From Peribacillus sp. FSL H8-0477 (GTDB taxonomy: Bacteria > Bacillota > Bacilli > Bacillales > DSM-1321): DNA of 64,000 nucleotides. Shown one piece after another: positions 1 through 7,090 of the stretch (positions are counted from its first letter, which is position 1; the number at the start of each line of letters is the position of its first letter). The stretch is from assembly GCF_038002765.1 (NCBI RefSeq), contig NZ_JBBODE010000001.1:806001-870000 (forward strand). The letters run 5' to 3'. Made by a program: the position numbers and the translations under genes. Below the pieces are notes generated by a model. The model did no database searches. It saw only the letters and a program-made list of their open reading frames with translations, and was not told where the DNA came from.

Positions 1-60
1 AATTAATCTCTTTCTGAGCTCCTCAAGATGTTCAATGAGGTTTAGATCTTTTTCTGCCAC
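1..60 (-). CDS. tatC: Sec-independent translocase TatC, N-terminal fragment cut by the window edge
   Basis: TatC is the multi-spanning receptor of the twin-arginine protein export system and works with TatA in the cytoplasmic membrane. Only the first 20 codons are present, but they encode the conserved amphipathic start of the family (NLIEHLEELRKRLI). I chose the GTG at 58-60 because an AAAGG ribosome binding site lies about 10 nt upstream; an in-frame GTG at 67-69 and an ATG further upstream are alternatives. The gene lies just downstream of tatA on the same strand, the usual tatA-tatC arrangement of Bacillus. The rest lies outside the window. Confidence 0.85.
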   Translation of the reverse strand, partial: MAEKDLNLIEHLEELRKRLI

Positions 61-147
61 ATTAATCACGCCTTTAATTAATCTACATTTCATACCATCC
101 AGTAAAAAGGGTGTAAGATTAGTCATCTCACACCACATTATCTATAA

Positions 148-339
148 TTATTTTACTACGTCTTTCTTTTCATCCTTCACATCATCATCATCTTTAGTTA
201 GTTCACGGGTAGACTTTTTGAATTCCTGTAAGGTTTGACCGAAGGCTCGTCCGATTTCAGGAAGTTTTTTTGGTCCAAAAATAATAAGTACCAAAACTAA
301 TAGAAGAATCAATCCTGGTATACCAATATTTGAAAACAT
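148..339 (-). CDS. tatA: Twin-arginine translocase subunit TatA
   Basis: TatA is a small pore-forming component of the Tat pathway that moves folded proteins across the membrane. The 63-residue product has the family layout: one N-terminal membrane helix (about residues 4-20), the [14 protein letters not shown] hinge and amphipathic helix, and a charged, Asp/Lys-rich tail. The start is preceded by an AAAGGGG ribosome binding site at 8 nt. tatC follows 87 nt downstream, so the two probably form one operon. Which B. subtilis paralogue (TatAd, TatAy or TatAc) it matches cannot be told from sequence inspection alone. Confidence 0.93.
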   Translation of the reverse strand: MFSNIGIPGLILLLVLVLIIFGPKKLPEIGRAFGQTLQEFKKSTRELTKDDDDVKDEKKDVVK

Positions 340-377
340 TCATACATCCCCTTTGTTTCTTTTTAGCATATTCATCC

Positions 378-411
378 AAAAAAAGAAGCAAAAGCCTGAT
401 GCTCCTGCTTC
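378..411 (-). terminator. Intrinsic terminator of ilvA
   Basis: On the minus strand a GAAGCA...TGCTTC hairpin is followed by a run of seven to eight T. It lies just after the ilvA stop and before tatA. Confidence 0.75.
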
Positions 412-453
412 GTATCTATAATACTCTAACTCCAAGATGAATTCCACCTTTAA

Positions 454-1722
454 TTAAATGAGCAAGTTAAATAAACGAGTATCATTATTCACATCCACAA
501 AAGGAAAACCCTTCTTTGTCATACGATTGATTAACTGATCATGGTCCTCTTTATGCTTCAATTCAATACCAACCAATGCAGGTCCATCTTCTTTATTATT
601 CTTCTTAGTATATTCAAATCGAGCAATATCATCTTCTGGACCCAGTACTTCATCAAGAAATTCTCGCAATGCTCCAGCCCGTTGTGGAAAGTTCACGATA
701 AAATAATGGAGTAACCCTTCATATAACATCGATTTTTCTTTAATTTCTTGCATTCTTTCAATATCGTTATTGCCGCCGCTGATAATACAAACGATATTTT
801 TTCCTTTTATTTGTTCCTTATAAAAATCCAGGGCTGCCACTGAAAGAGCTCCCGCAGGTTCAGCAACAATAGCATGTTCATTATATAGTTCCAAAATAGT
901 TGTACACACTTTTCCTTCCGGTACTGAAATGATTCCTGAAAGAAGTTCTTTACATATATCAAATGTCTTTGCACCCACATATTTCACGGCTGCACCATCA
1001 ACGAACGTATCAATGTGTTCAAGACCTGTCGGCTTCCCTTGCTCAAACGAATAACTCATTGAGGCTGCCCCTTCAGGCTCTACGCCTATACATTTCGTAC
1101 TTGGCGATTTTGCATTAAAATAGGAAGACACACCAGACATTAAACCACCGCCGCCAATTCCGCCTAAAACAAAATCAATCGGTTCTTCGCAATCATTTAA
1201 GATTTCAACAGCAATTGTTCCTTGTCCAGCAATCACCATCTCATCATCAAATGGGTGGATAAATGTCCGCTTTTCTTCTTCCGCACAACGTTCAGCTTCT
1301 GCAAAGGCATCATCAAACGTATCTCCTGCTAAGATGATTTCAACAAAGCCTTTACCAAACATCTTCACTTGCCCGACCTTTTGACGAGGGGTGGTTGCAG
1401 GCATGTATACCTTACCCGAAACCCCCATTTGTTGACAGGCAAATGCCACACCCTGCGCATGGTTTCCGGCACTGGCACATACGACGCCATTTTTTGTTTC
1501 CAGTGACGTTAAGGTTTTCATTTTATAGTAAGCCCCTCTTAGTTTAAAGGAGCGTACATGCTGTAAATCTTCTCTCTTTAAAAAAACATTGCATTGATAT
1601 CTTGCTGATAGGCGCTCATTTTTTTGGAGTGGAGTATGAGAAACTATGTCTTTTAACTCGTGATGAGCAACCAAAATATCCTCAATCTGAACCCATTTTC
1701 TGATAGATGTTATTTGATTCAT
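454..1722 (-). CDS. ilvA: Biosynthetic threonine deaminase IlvA
   Basis: IlvA is a PLP enzyme that converts threonine to 2-oxobutanoate plus ammonia, the first step of isoleucine synthesis. The 422 residues equal the length known for the B. subtilis enzyme. The PLP-lysine motif is seen as SFKLRGA (near residue 60), the glycine-rich phosphate loop as GGIGGGG (near 190), and the C-terminal 80-90 residues form a single ACT-like regulatory domain, shorter than the double domain of E. coli IlvA. The gene stands alone between its own promoter and terminator. A CodY-like box directly upstream suggests repression when branched-chain amino acids and GTP are plentiful, together with ilvD elsewhere in this window. 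Confidence 0.96.
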   Translation of the reverse strand: MNQITSIRKWVQIEDILVAHHELKDIVSHTPLQKNERLSARYQCNVFLKREDLQHVRSFKLRGAYYKMKTLTSLETKNGVVCASAGNHAQGVAFACQQMGVSGKVYMPATTPRQKVGQVKMFGKGFVEIILAGDTFDDAFAEAERCAEEEKRTFIHPFDDEMVIAGQGTIAVEILNDCEEPIDFVLGGIGGGGLMSGVSSYFNAKSPSTKCIGVEPEGAASMSYSFEQGKPTGLEHIDTFVDGAAVKYVGAKTFDICKELLSGIISVPEGKVCTTILELYNEHAIVAEPAGALSVAALDFYKEQIKGKNIVCIISGGNNDIERMQEIKEKSMLYEGLLHYFIVNFPQRAGALREFLDEVLGPEDDIARFEYTKKNNKEDGPALVGIELKHKEDHDQLINRMTKKGFPFVDVNNDTRLFNLLI

Positions 1723-1759
1723 CCTATCTCCTCGCCTCTTCCTAATAGATAATTCATAA

Positions 1760-1805
1760 ATTATATCATTTAATCTATGATTATCAACAGATTTTTCTAA
1801 AAATT
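1760..1805 (-). promoter_or_regulatory. ilvA promoter with adjacent CodY-like box
   Basis: On the minus strand TTGATA (1782-1787) and TATAAT (1760-1765) are 16 nt apart, a good sigmaA promoter. Directly upstream, 1791-1805 reads AATTTTTAGAAAAAT, which matches 13 of 15 positions of the CodY consensus AATTTTCWGAAAATT. A weaker, similar palindrome follows around 1810-1825. CodY control of ilvA is inferred from this match and from known CodY control of ilv genes in Bacillus. Confidence 0.7.
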
Positions 1806-1828
1806 CTATTTATTTTTCAGAAATAAGT

Positions 1829-1866
1829 AAGAGTGCATCATAGCCCTGTTCAACTCATGTGCACTC
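1829..1866 (-). terminator. Possible terminator of the acyltransferase gene
   Basis: GAGTGCA and TGCACTC form a stem of seven pairs with a long loop, just after the acyltransferase stop. The T tract is poor, so termination here is uncertain. Confidence 0.4.
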
Positions 1867-1877
1867 CTGGTTCTAAG

Positions 1878-2597
1878 TTAGATAGAAACTTGTCTTATTC
1901 GATTCTGTAGGTCCGCTGTGAGGTCCTTTAAATCTTGTTTCTCATACTCATGCGGCATAATTGGATCCAAAACCTGAACCTGAACGAGATCAGGTTTTAT
2001 CCATCCTCCGTTTTCCTCCATGAGCTTTGATGTTCCACGAATGGAAACCGGGACAATCGGAACATTTGAATTCTTTGCTAATCGAAGACTGCCTGATTTA
2101 AAATCCCCCGGCTTACCGCCCTTACTTCTAGTTCCTTCTGGGAATACGAGTATAGAGTGTCCGTTTTTTAATAGCGCGGTACCTTCATGAATGGCTGCTA
2201 TAGCCAATCGCCGGTTAGACCGATCCATAAACACACAAGGCATTATCCTCATCCATTTAGCCACGATTGGGATCTTTTTAACTTCCTTTTTTGAAATAAA
2301 ACCAAAGGGTTTCGATAAACTCCCAAGTAAAATCGGAATATCAAAGTTGCCTTCATGATTCGCAACCAGTAATACAGCTCCCTTGGGCATTTTATCCGCT
2401 CCACTGACTGATACATCTGCTCCTGCAATTCCGTTCAGTTTCCCTGCCCATTGTTTTGGAATTTGATGAATGAGGACATTGTCTTCTTCTGACCTGTCTT
2501 GTTTTTGTGCCAGTCTCTTTAATTTCTGTAATGGAAGTAAACTATAAACTAAAAAGCCAAAAAAATAGACATAAAAATAGATTGTACGCATATTCAA
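1878..2597 (-). CDS. 1-acyl-sn-glycerol-3-phosphate acyltransferase (PlsC family)
   Basis: PlsC-type enzymes add the second acyl chain to lysophosphatidic acid in phospholipid synthesis. The 239-residue protein has an N-terminal hydrophobic segment (about residues 3-22) that should anchor it to the membrane, the catalytic NHxxxxD box (NHEGNFD, near residue 81) and the substrate box FPEGTRS (near 154). It follows dfrA on the same strand but is separated by an intrinsic terminator, so it is at best partly cotranscribed. In B. subtilis a homologous acyltransferase-like gene (ypkP) is found in the same neighbourhood. Whether it is the main PlsC or a paralogue with another acceptor cannot be decided here. 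Confidence 0.88.
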   Translation of the reverse strand: MNMRTIYFYVYFFGFLVYSLLPLQKLKRLAQKQDRSEEDNVLIHQIPKQWAGKLNGIAGADVSVSGADKMPKGAVLLVANHEGNFDIPILLGSLSKPFGFISKKEVKKIPIVAKWMRIMPCVFMDRSNRRLAIAAIHEGTALLKNGHSILVFPEGTRSKGGKPGDFKSGSLRLAKNSNVPIVPVSIRGTSKLMEENGGWIKPDLVQVQVLDPIMPHEYEKQDLKDLTADLQNRIRQVSI

Positions 2598-2616
2598 GTT
2601 GTCCCCCAGTATGTAA

Positions 2617-2663
2617 AAAAAGCCGTTAGATACAAGGATTCAGATCCCGCTCTAACAGCCGAA
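2617..2663 (-). terminator. Intrinsic terminator after thyA-dfrA
   Basis: On the minus strand GCTGTTAGA pairs with TCTAACGGC (one wobble) and is followed by seven T. It separates dfrA from the acyltransferase gene. Confidence 0.7.
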
Positions 2664-2680
2664 ATGTAAATATAAAAAAT

Positions 2681-3166
2681 CTAGAGTCGTTCTAGTATGA
2701 TAAAGTCATGCTGATAGATATTCTGATCGTCTACTATCCCTTTAACAGAGGAACTAACTCGCCACTGACTCGTATCAATTTGCGGGAAATACGTATCTCC
2801 CTCAAAGGTTTGATGTATTTGTGTGATATACAATTTGTCCGTTTCCGGAAGAATCTCCCTGAATATCTCGGCTCCGCCTATCACAAATACTTCTTTTTCA
2901 CAATTGTCGGCGTATTCTTTAATATCAGCGACATTATGCAGCATTACAGCCCCTTTAACTTGATAGCTTGTGTTACGGGTAATAATGATATTTTCCCTTC
3001 CTGGGAGCAGACGGCCAATGGATTCATACGTTTTCCGTCCCATAACAATAGGGTGACCCATCGTTACTTTTTTAAAATATTGCAAATCTGCTGGAAGATG
3101 CCAAGGCAGCTGATTATTCTTGCCGATTACTCGATTTTCATCCATGGCAAGCATCAGGGAAATCAT
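2681..3166 (-). CDS. dfrA: Dihydrofolate reductase
   Basis: DHFR reduces dihydrofolate to tetrahydrofolate with NADPH and is the target of trimethoprim. The 161 residues match the typical bacterial length. Family motifs are clear: the start [14 protein letters not shown], the [13 protein letters not shown] active-site helix with the conserved acidic residue, the [10 protein letters not shown] nucleotide loop and FVIGGAEIF. The ATG overlaps the thyA stop by 4 nt (ATGA), so the two are translationally coupled. This fits the pathway, since thymidylate synthase makes the dihydrofolate that DHFR recycles. Confidence 0.97.
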   Translation of the reverse strand: MISLMLAMDENRVIGKNNQLPWHLPADLQYFKKVTMGHPIVMGRKTYESIGRLLPGRENIIITRNTSYQVKGAVMLHNVADIKEYADNCEKEVFVIGGAEIFREILPETDKLYITQIHQTFEGDTYFPQIDTSQWRVSSSVKGIVDDQNIYQHDFIILERL

Positions 3167-3957
3167 ATACTGACCACTCCCTTGATATGTGGATGTGCAT
3201 CATAATTTTCGAGTGTAAAATCTTCATATTTAAATGCAAAGATATCTTTCACTTCAGGATTCAGCTTCATGACTGGCAGCGGCAGCGGATCGCGAGTCAG
3301 CTGCAGGTTAACTTGATCTAAATGATTATTATAGATATGTACATCTCCAAATGAATGAACAAAGTCTCCAGGTTCTAGATCACATACCTGTGCAACCATC
3401 AGGGTTAATAAGGCGTATGAGGCAATATTAAACGGGACACCTAAAAAGACATCAGCGGACCGCTGGTATAGCTGGCAGCTTAGTTTTCCATCTGCAACAT
3501 AAAATTGAAAGAATGCATGACAAGGCGGCAGCGCCATTTCTGGTAACTCACCAACATTCCAAGCATTCACAATCAACCGACGAGAATCCGGATTGTTCTT
3601 TATTTGATCAATGACCTCTGAAATCTGATCTATTTGTTTTCCATCTGCAGTTCCCCACGAACGCCATTGATGTCCATAGATAGGGCCTAAATCACCAGAT
3701 TCATCTGCCCATTCATTCCAAATTCGTACATTATTTTCTTGAAGGTACAATACATTTGTATCTCCCCGTAAAAACCATAGCAGTTCATGAATAATTGCCT
3801 TTAAGCTTAATTTTTTTGTTGTTAGGAGCGGAAATCCCTCTTTAAGGTTAAATCGCATTTGGTATCCGAAGGTACTAATTGTTCCTGTCCCCGTACGATC
3901 ACCTTTTTCAATCCCATTTTGTAGAACATGATTGCATAAATCTAAATATTGTTTCAT
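3163..3957 (-). CDS. thyA: Thymidylate synthase (ThyA type)
   Basis: The enzyme methylates dUMP to dTMP using methylene-tetrahydrofolate. The 264 residues equal the length of E. coli ThyA and of B. subtilis ThyB. The catalytic cysteine is in [12 protein letters not shown], and [13 protein letters not shown] and HIYNNHLDQ are conserved signature stretches. The start has an AAAGGGTGGGAT ribosome binding site. It forms a coupled pair with dfrA. This is the folate-consuming ThyA family, not flavin-dependent ThyX. In B. subtilis naming it corresponds to thyB. Confidence 0.97.
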   Translation of the reverse strand: MKQYLDLCNHVLQNGIEKGDRTGTGTISTFGYQMRFNLKEGFPLLTTKKLSLKAIIHELLWFLRGDTNVLYLQENNVRIWNEWADESGDLGPIYGHQWRSWGTADGKQIDQISEVIDQIKNNPDSRRLIVNAWNVGELPEMALPPCHAFFQFYVADGKLSCQLYQRSADVFLGVPFNIASYALLTLMVAQVCDLEPGDFVHSFGDVHIYNNHLDQVNLQLTRDPLPLPVMKLNPEVKDIFAFKYEDFTLENYDAHPHIKGVVSI

Positions 3958-4013
3958 AATATCCCACCCTTTTCACTAACATTCGTCTCTATTTTACCAG
4001 TTAGCAGATAAAT

Positions 4014-4730
4014 CTACAATTTCCCGATAAAGATGTAAGTGAGCGGGGCTTTACGCTTAAGGAGTTCTTTTTCTTCTGGATTCAGATAATACATTGCAAA
4101 GGTTTCTGCAAAATATTCCTCTGGGTAGCTATGAAAATAGGACTGTCCGGGAAATAAGCTAGTAACCTCTTTTTTCCAAGCACTTAAAAAGGCTTCCTTA
4201 TCATGAATTTCTCCGTACACCATTTTATCAATGGTATGAGCAAGTTCATGAAGTTCTAGGTTAACAGAACCATGCCCCTGACCCTTCCCACTTGCCCCAA
4301 TTTTCACATAAACGATTCTAGACCCGCCCATTCCAGGTACGTCATCCCAAGTTGTTTCTTGATTAAGGTACCCGCGCGGAGTCGTTCCCTTTAAATAGCG
4401 AGCCCCCGAATTATCCGTTAAATCACCTGTAAATAACTGAATCTTAATTCGATCCTGATTTAATTTATTTATTAAATCTTCTGGAAGATAACTGACCCTC
4501 TCAACGATGGAAAGCGCTCCCGCTGTATTAAAATTTCCTTTTGGAAATAAAAAAAGCTTCTGAAGTCCAGTATTTCTCTGAAGTATCGGAGAAGTTTTCA
4601 AAGCATGTTTACCAGGAAGGTCGGACCAGCTGACGCCATTTCCCGACGCAGAGGTAAAGGAATAGATTGAAAATATTGAAAATAAAATAATGAAAACTGT
4701 TAACAAAAAAACAATCAATCTCCTTTTCAT
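4014..4730 (-). CDS. Secreted anthrax-lethal-factor-like zinc metalloprotease (possible Pro-Pro endopeptidase)
   Basis: The 238-residue protein begins with a basic and strongly hydrophobic stretch (about residues 1-27) typical of a signal peptide. It has HELAH at 161-165 (zinc motif HExxH), and a downstream Tyr202 and Glu209 in YPEEYFAE. The HExxH followed by a Tyr-x6-Glu pair is the signature of the lethal-factor C-terminal domain (MEROPS M34), where Glu is the third zinc ligand. Small secreted members such as PPEP-1 of Clostridioides difficile cut between prolines in surface proteins. The overall size fits PPEPs rather than multidomain toxins, so a housekeeping cell-surface role is more likely than toxicity. 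It lies 56 nt upstream of thyA on the same strand, but no functional link is evident. Confidence 0.8.
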   Translation of the reverse strand: MKRRLIVFLLTVFIILFSIFSIYSFTSASGNGVSWSDLPGKHALKTSPILQRNTGLQKLFLFPKGNFNTAGALSIVERVSYLPEDLINKLNQDRIKIQLFTGDLTDNSGARYLKGTTPRGYLNQETTWDDVPGMGGSRIVYVKIGASGKGQGHGSVNLELHELAHTIDKMVYGEIHDKEAFLSAWKKEVTSLFPGQSYFHSYPEEYFAETFAMYYLNPEEKELLKRKAPLTYIFIGKL

Positions 4731-4880
4731 ACCGGACTCTCCTTAGTATTCTTTAATTCTATAAGTATACCATGGCTGCGGAAGTCCTTAATTCGTGAAT
4801 TTTTGGAAATTCTCATCTTCGTGTAACACTCCTCGCCTAGTTGACATATGAATGAGTATAACAACGGATGTGGTGATACT

Positions 4881-5132
4881 ATGAGACTATATAACAAACA
4901 AAAAATGCTTCAAGACCACCCTGATTTAGCTCAAGAAGTAGTGGATGTCTTTTCATTAAAAATTTTCGTGTTTCTGGATTTGTTTATTTTTTCTATTATT
5001 TTAGGATTACTGCTTTATCCATTAGTTGATTCTGTTCGCATTTCTTACATCATTCCTATTACCTTTTTTTTATCATTTACAGCATTATATTTTTACTTTT
5101 GCAAACAGCTGCCCGACGACAAAAAGAGCTGA
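4881..5132 (+). CDS. Small two-helix membrane protein of unknown function
   Basis: The 83-residue product from the ATG at 4881 has a charged N-terminus, two predicted membrane helices (about residues 26-48 and 55-75) and a short charged tail. I did not recognise a family. I prefer this start over the in-frame ATG at 4848 because GGTGAT lies at a suitable distance; the upstream ATG would give 94 residues. It is flanked by divergent and convergent genes, so it is a single transcription unit. Its stop codon lies inside the bidirectional terminator that also serves the TerC-type gene. Confidence 0.6.
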   Translation: MRLYNKQKMLQDHPDLAQEVVDVFSLKIFVFLDLFIFSIILGLLLYPLVDSVRISYIIPITFFLSFTALYFYFCKQLPDDKKS

Positions 5133-5150
5133 TCCACTCGGATCAGCTCT
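5119..5150. terminator. Bidirectional terminator between converging genes
   Basis: AGAGCTGATCC and GGATCAGCTCT form a stem of eleven pairs. The minus-strand side has a TTTTT tract serving the TerC-type gene; the plus side has TTTC. Confidence 0.8.
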
Positions 5151-5156
5151 TTCATG

Positions 5157-5909
5157 TTAGATTGCCTTTTTTCTTTCATTTTTAAAGTGAATGAAGAAAG
5201 TAATCCCGAATGTAATAATGAGGAGAATAAAGAAAGCGACATGAGAAATATCAATTCCTACGACAGAAAGCAGCATTTTCGCAGCTATAATGGCAATTAA
5301 TACATAAGCAGCTGTCTCAAGTTCTGGTATTTTCTCAATTAATTTAAGAAATACACCTGCAATTCCTCTCATCATTAGAACACCAATCATACCGCCTAAT
5401 AGGAGTACCCAGACTTGTTCACTTACTCCAAAAGCAGCTAAAACACTGTCAACAGAGAAAGCAATATCCATCATTTCAACCATGATCACGGTACCCCAAA
5501 GCGCGCCAAATGTACGGATTAAGAACCCTTCCTTACTCATACCTTTGGTTTCATCATCTTCACCGCTGCCATTACGTTTATCGATAAAGTACTTAATGGC
5601 CAGCCATGCAAGATACGCTGCTCCCAGTACTTTAACAAACCATAGCTTAATAAGATAAACGCCAATTCCAATCGCAATAAATCTGAATACATATGCGCCC
5701 AGTAATCCGTAAAACAACGCTTTTTTACGCTGCTTTTCTGGTAAATGTTTTACCATAACGGCCAGTACAAGTGCATTATCCGCTGAAAGCAGACCTTCTA
5801 ACACAACCAGTGTTCCTATTAGTCCCCAACTTACAGGGTCAGTTAATACTTGTACCCACATACTCCAGTCAAAAAATTGAGCGTATGTGTCTATAATACT
5901 TGATATCAT
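5157..5909 (-). CDS. TerC family integral membrane protein (candidate manganese exporter)
   Basis: The 250-residue protein is strongly hydrophobic, with about seven predicted membrane helices. It has the TerC signatures SADNALVLAVM (near residue 42) and VEMMDIAFSVDSVLAAFG (near 145), whose aspartates are essential in the family. In B. subtilis the relatives YceF and YkoY (MeeF, MeeY) export manganese, partly to metallate secreted enzymes; the function here is inferred from family. A ribosome binding site AAGGGAGTAAGG precedes the ATG. I looked for a yybP-ykoY manganese riboswitch in the 130 nt upstream and did not find one. Confidence 0.85.
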   Translation of the reverse strand: MISSIIDTYAQFFDWSMWVQVLTDPVSWGLIGTLVVLEGLLSADNALVLAVMVKHLPEKQRKKALFYGLLGAYVFRFIAIGIGVYLIKLWFVKVLGAAYLAWLAIKYFIDKRNGSGEDDETKGMSKEGFLIRTFGALWGTVIMVEMMDIAFSVDSVLAAFGVSEQVWVLLLGGMIGVLMMRGIAGVFLKLIEKIPELETAAYVLIAIIAAKMLLSVVGIDISHVAFFILLIITFGITFFIHFKNERKKAI

Positions 5910-6034
5910 GCCTGCCTTACTCCCTTGTAATAGATTGTCCAGGTTTTATCGAATGTGCGAATTAACCTAGAAGGAATCACAATTATCATACTCCTGCTTA
6001 GTTAAAAATTCAAATCGGATTTTTTATTAATCTA

Positions 6035-6652
6035 TTAAGAAAGGATTTTTTCTCTGTTTTCCCATTTCGGAGGCGTATTTTTATCCCAATATATTTTCCC
6101 AAGCTCATGGTGCTCCACAAAATTATCATGGTACGTATGGTAATGAAAATCAAACCAATATCCCTCTTGCGGAGGATTCTCCTGCCGTACATGGAAACGA
6201 ATCGTATCTTCACCGTTTGTTTGGTTATAAATGTGGAAAATCTTTTCCCCTCTTCCGGAAGCCGGCTCTTCAGTTATGGATAAGGCTGTAAGTTTTTCTT
6301 CAGGGTATTGCTCAGCCATTTCTTGAATAGCATTCTCTATTTTCGGAAGAATAGCAGACTTAAATTCCAGTTCAATCTTCGGTTTAATCTTTTCTCCAAA
6401 TTTCATATATGCATTTTCTTCTGCTTTTATCATCATCGATTCAATAAATTGATCATATGGAAGCTCCGTTTGATAATTCTCTATGCTAGCTTCATATTGA
6501 AATGTTTGAGATTCCTCTATAGCATCCTTTTTTTGAGCTTTAGCACTGTCATCCTCACCGAACCACGTCAGATCGGCCGGTGAAACCATTCCGAAAGTTA
6601 AAACAGAAATGAGAACTACAAGGCTTTTTTTCAACCATTTAGTATTTTTCAT
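6035..6652 (-). CDS. ypjP: YpjP-like secreted or membrane-anchored protein
   Basis: The 205-residue product begins with a basic stretch and hydrophobic core (about residues 1-25) that looks like a signal peptide. The remainder is polar, Glu/Lys rich and soluble, with no catalytic motif I recognise. In B. subtilis a protein of about this size, YpjP, is encoded beside thyB-dfrA, and the start and position here fit it. The function is unknown. No strong terminator is seen between its stop and the TerC-type gene downstream on the same strand. Confidence 0.7.
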   Translation of the reverse strand: MKNTKWLKKSLVVLISVLTFGMVSPADLTWFGEDDSAKAQKKDAIEESQTFQYEASIENYQTELPYDQFIESMMIKAEENAYMKFGEKIKPKIELEFKSAILPKIENAIQEMAEQYPEEKLTALSITEEPASGRGEKIFHIYNQTNGEDTIRFHVRQENPPQEGYWFDFHYHTYHDNFVEHHELGKIYWDKNTPPKWENREKILS

Positions 6653-6904
6653 AACAAGACTCCTTATGTAGAGGAATATTGAATTACCATATCTACTAAT
6701 TTTTTAACAATTCTTACAATCTAGTATACTTCGATTTTCGTTAAAAAACGAATATTTTTTACAGAGGTTTTAAATATCTTGTAAAAGGATATAAATAAGA
6801 GAGAAAGAAACTGTAATCAGCTTGCGCTCCAGCTGTCTTCGGACAACAGAAATACATACTGCACAACTTCTGCAGTTTTTACTGGCGAACAAGGAGGGGT
6901 AGCT

Positions 6905-6982
6905 ATGGACGGGTCTATCATCATCGCAATTTTATGTATTGTTATGTTAATGTATTTTGTTTACTTAACCATTACAGACTAA
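6905..6982 (+). CDS. 25-residue hydrophobic peptide
   Basis: A 26-codon frame (with stop) starts at ATG 6905, 5 nt after a near-perfect AAGGAGGGG ribosome binding site. The product begins MDGSIIIAILCIVM and is one membrane helix with a short polar end (LTITD). Its size resembles single-helix subunits such as KdpF, but no partner gene is next to it. It is followed by a hairpin at 7007-7031. The quality of the ribosome binding site, not length, is the reason to call it. Confidence 0.55.
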   Translation: MDGSIIIAILCIVMLMYFVYLTITD

Positions 6983-7006
6983 ATTTCAATGTGTGATTCG
7001 TACAAA

Positions 7007-7031
7007 AACCCCTGTCCTCTCGACAGGGGTT
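7007..7031. terminator. Strong hairpin after the 25-residue frame
   Basis: AACCCCTGTC and GACAGGGGTT pair over ten bases. The T tract (TTTTT) is on the minus strand; the plus strand side is weaker (TTAGTTAATT). It probably ends the small upstream transcript and insulates ggt. Confidence 0.55.
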
Positions 7032-7090
7032 AGTTAATTCTATCCTTTCTCGCAACTTACTAACCCAATCGCATCCAGGAGGTTTATATA

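Noticed and set aside
2708-3205. 165-codon plus-strand frame opposite dfrA
   Set aside because: Antisense of a certain gene, no ribosome binding site, no recognisable motif.
5910-6010. Possible yybP-ykoY manganese riboswitch before the TerC-type gene
   Set aside because: The leader is short and lacks the conserved loop sequences of that class.
6728-6760. Hairpin TTCGTT/AACGAA followed by TATTTTTT
   Set aside because: Short stem in a very A/T-rich region with no gene ending there; cannot be called a terminator with confidence.
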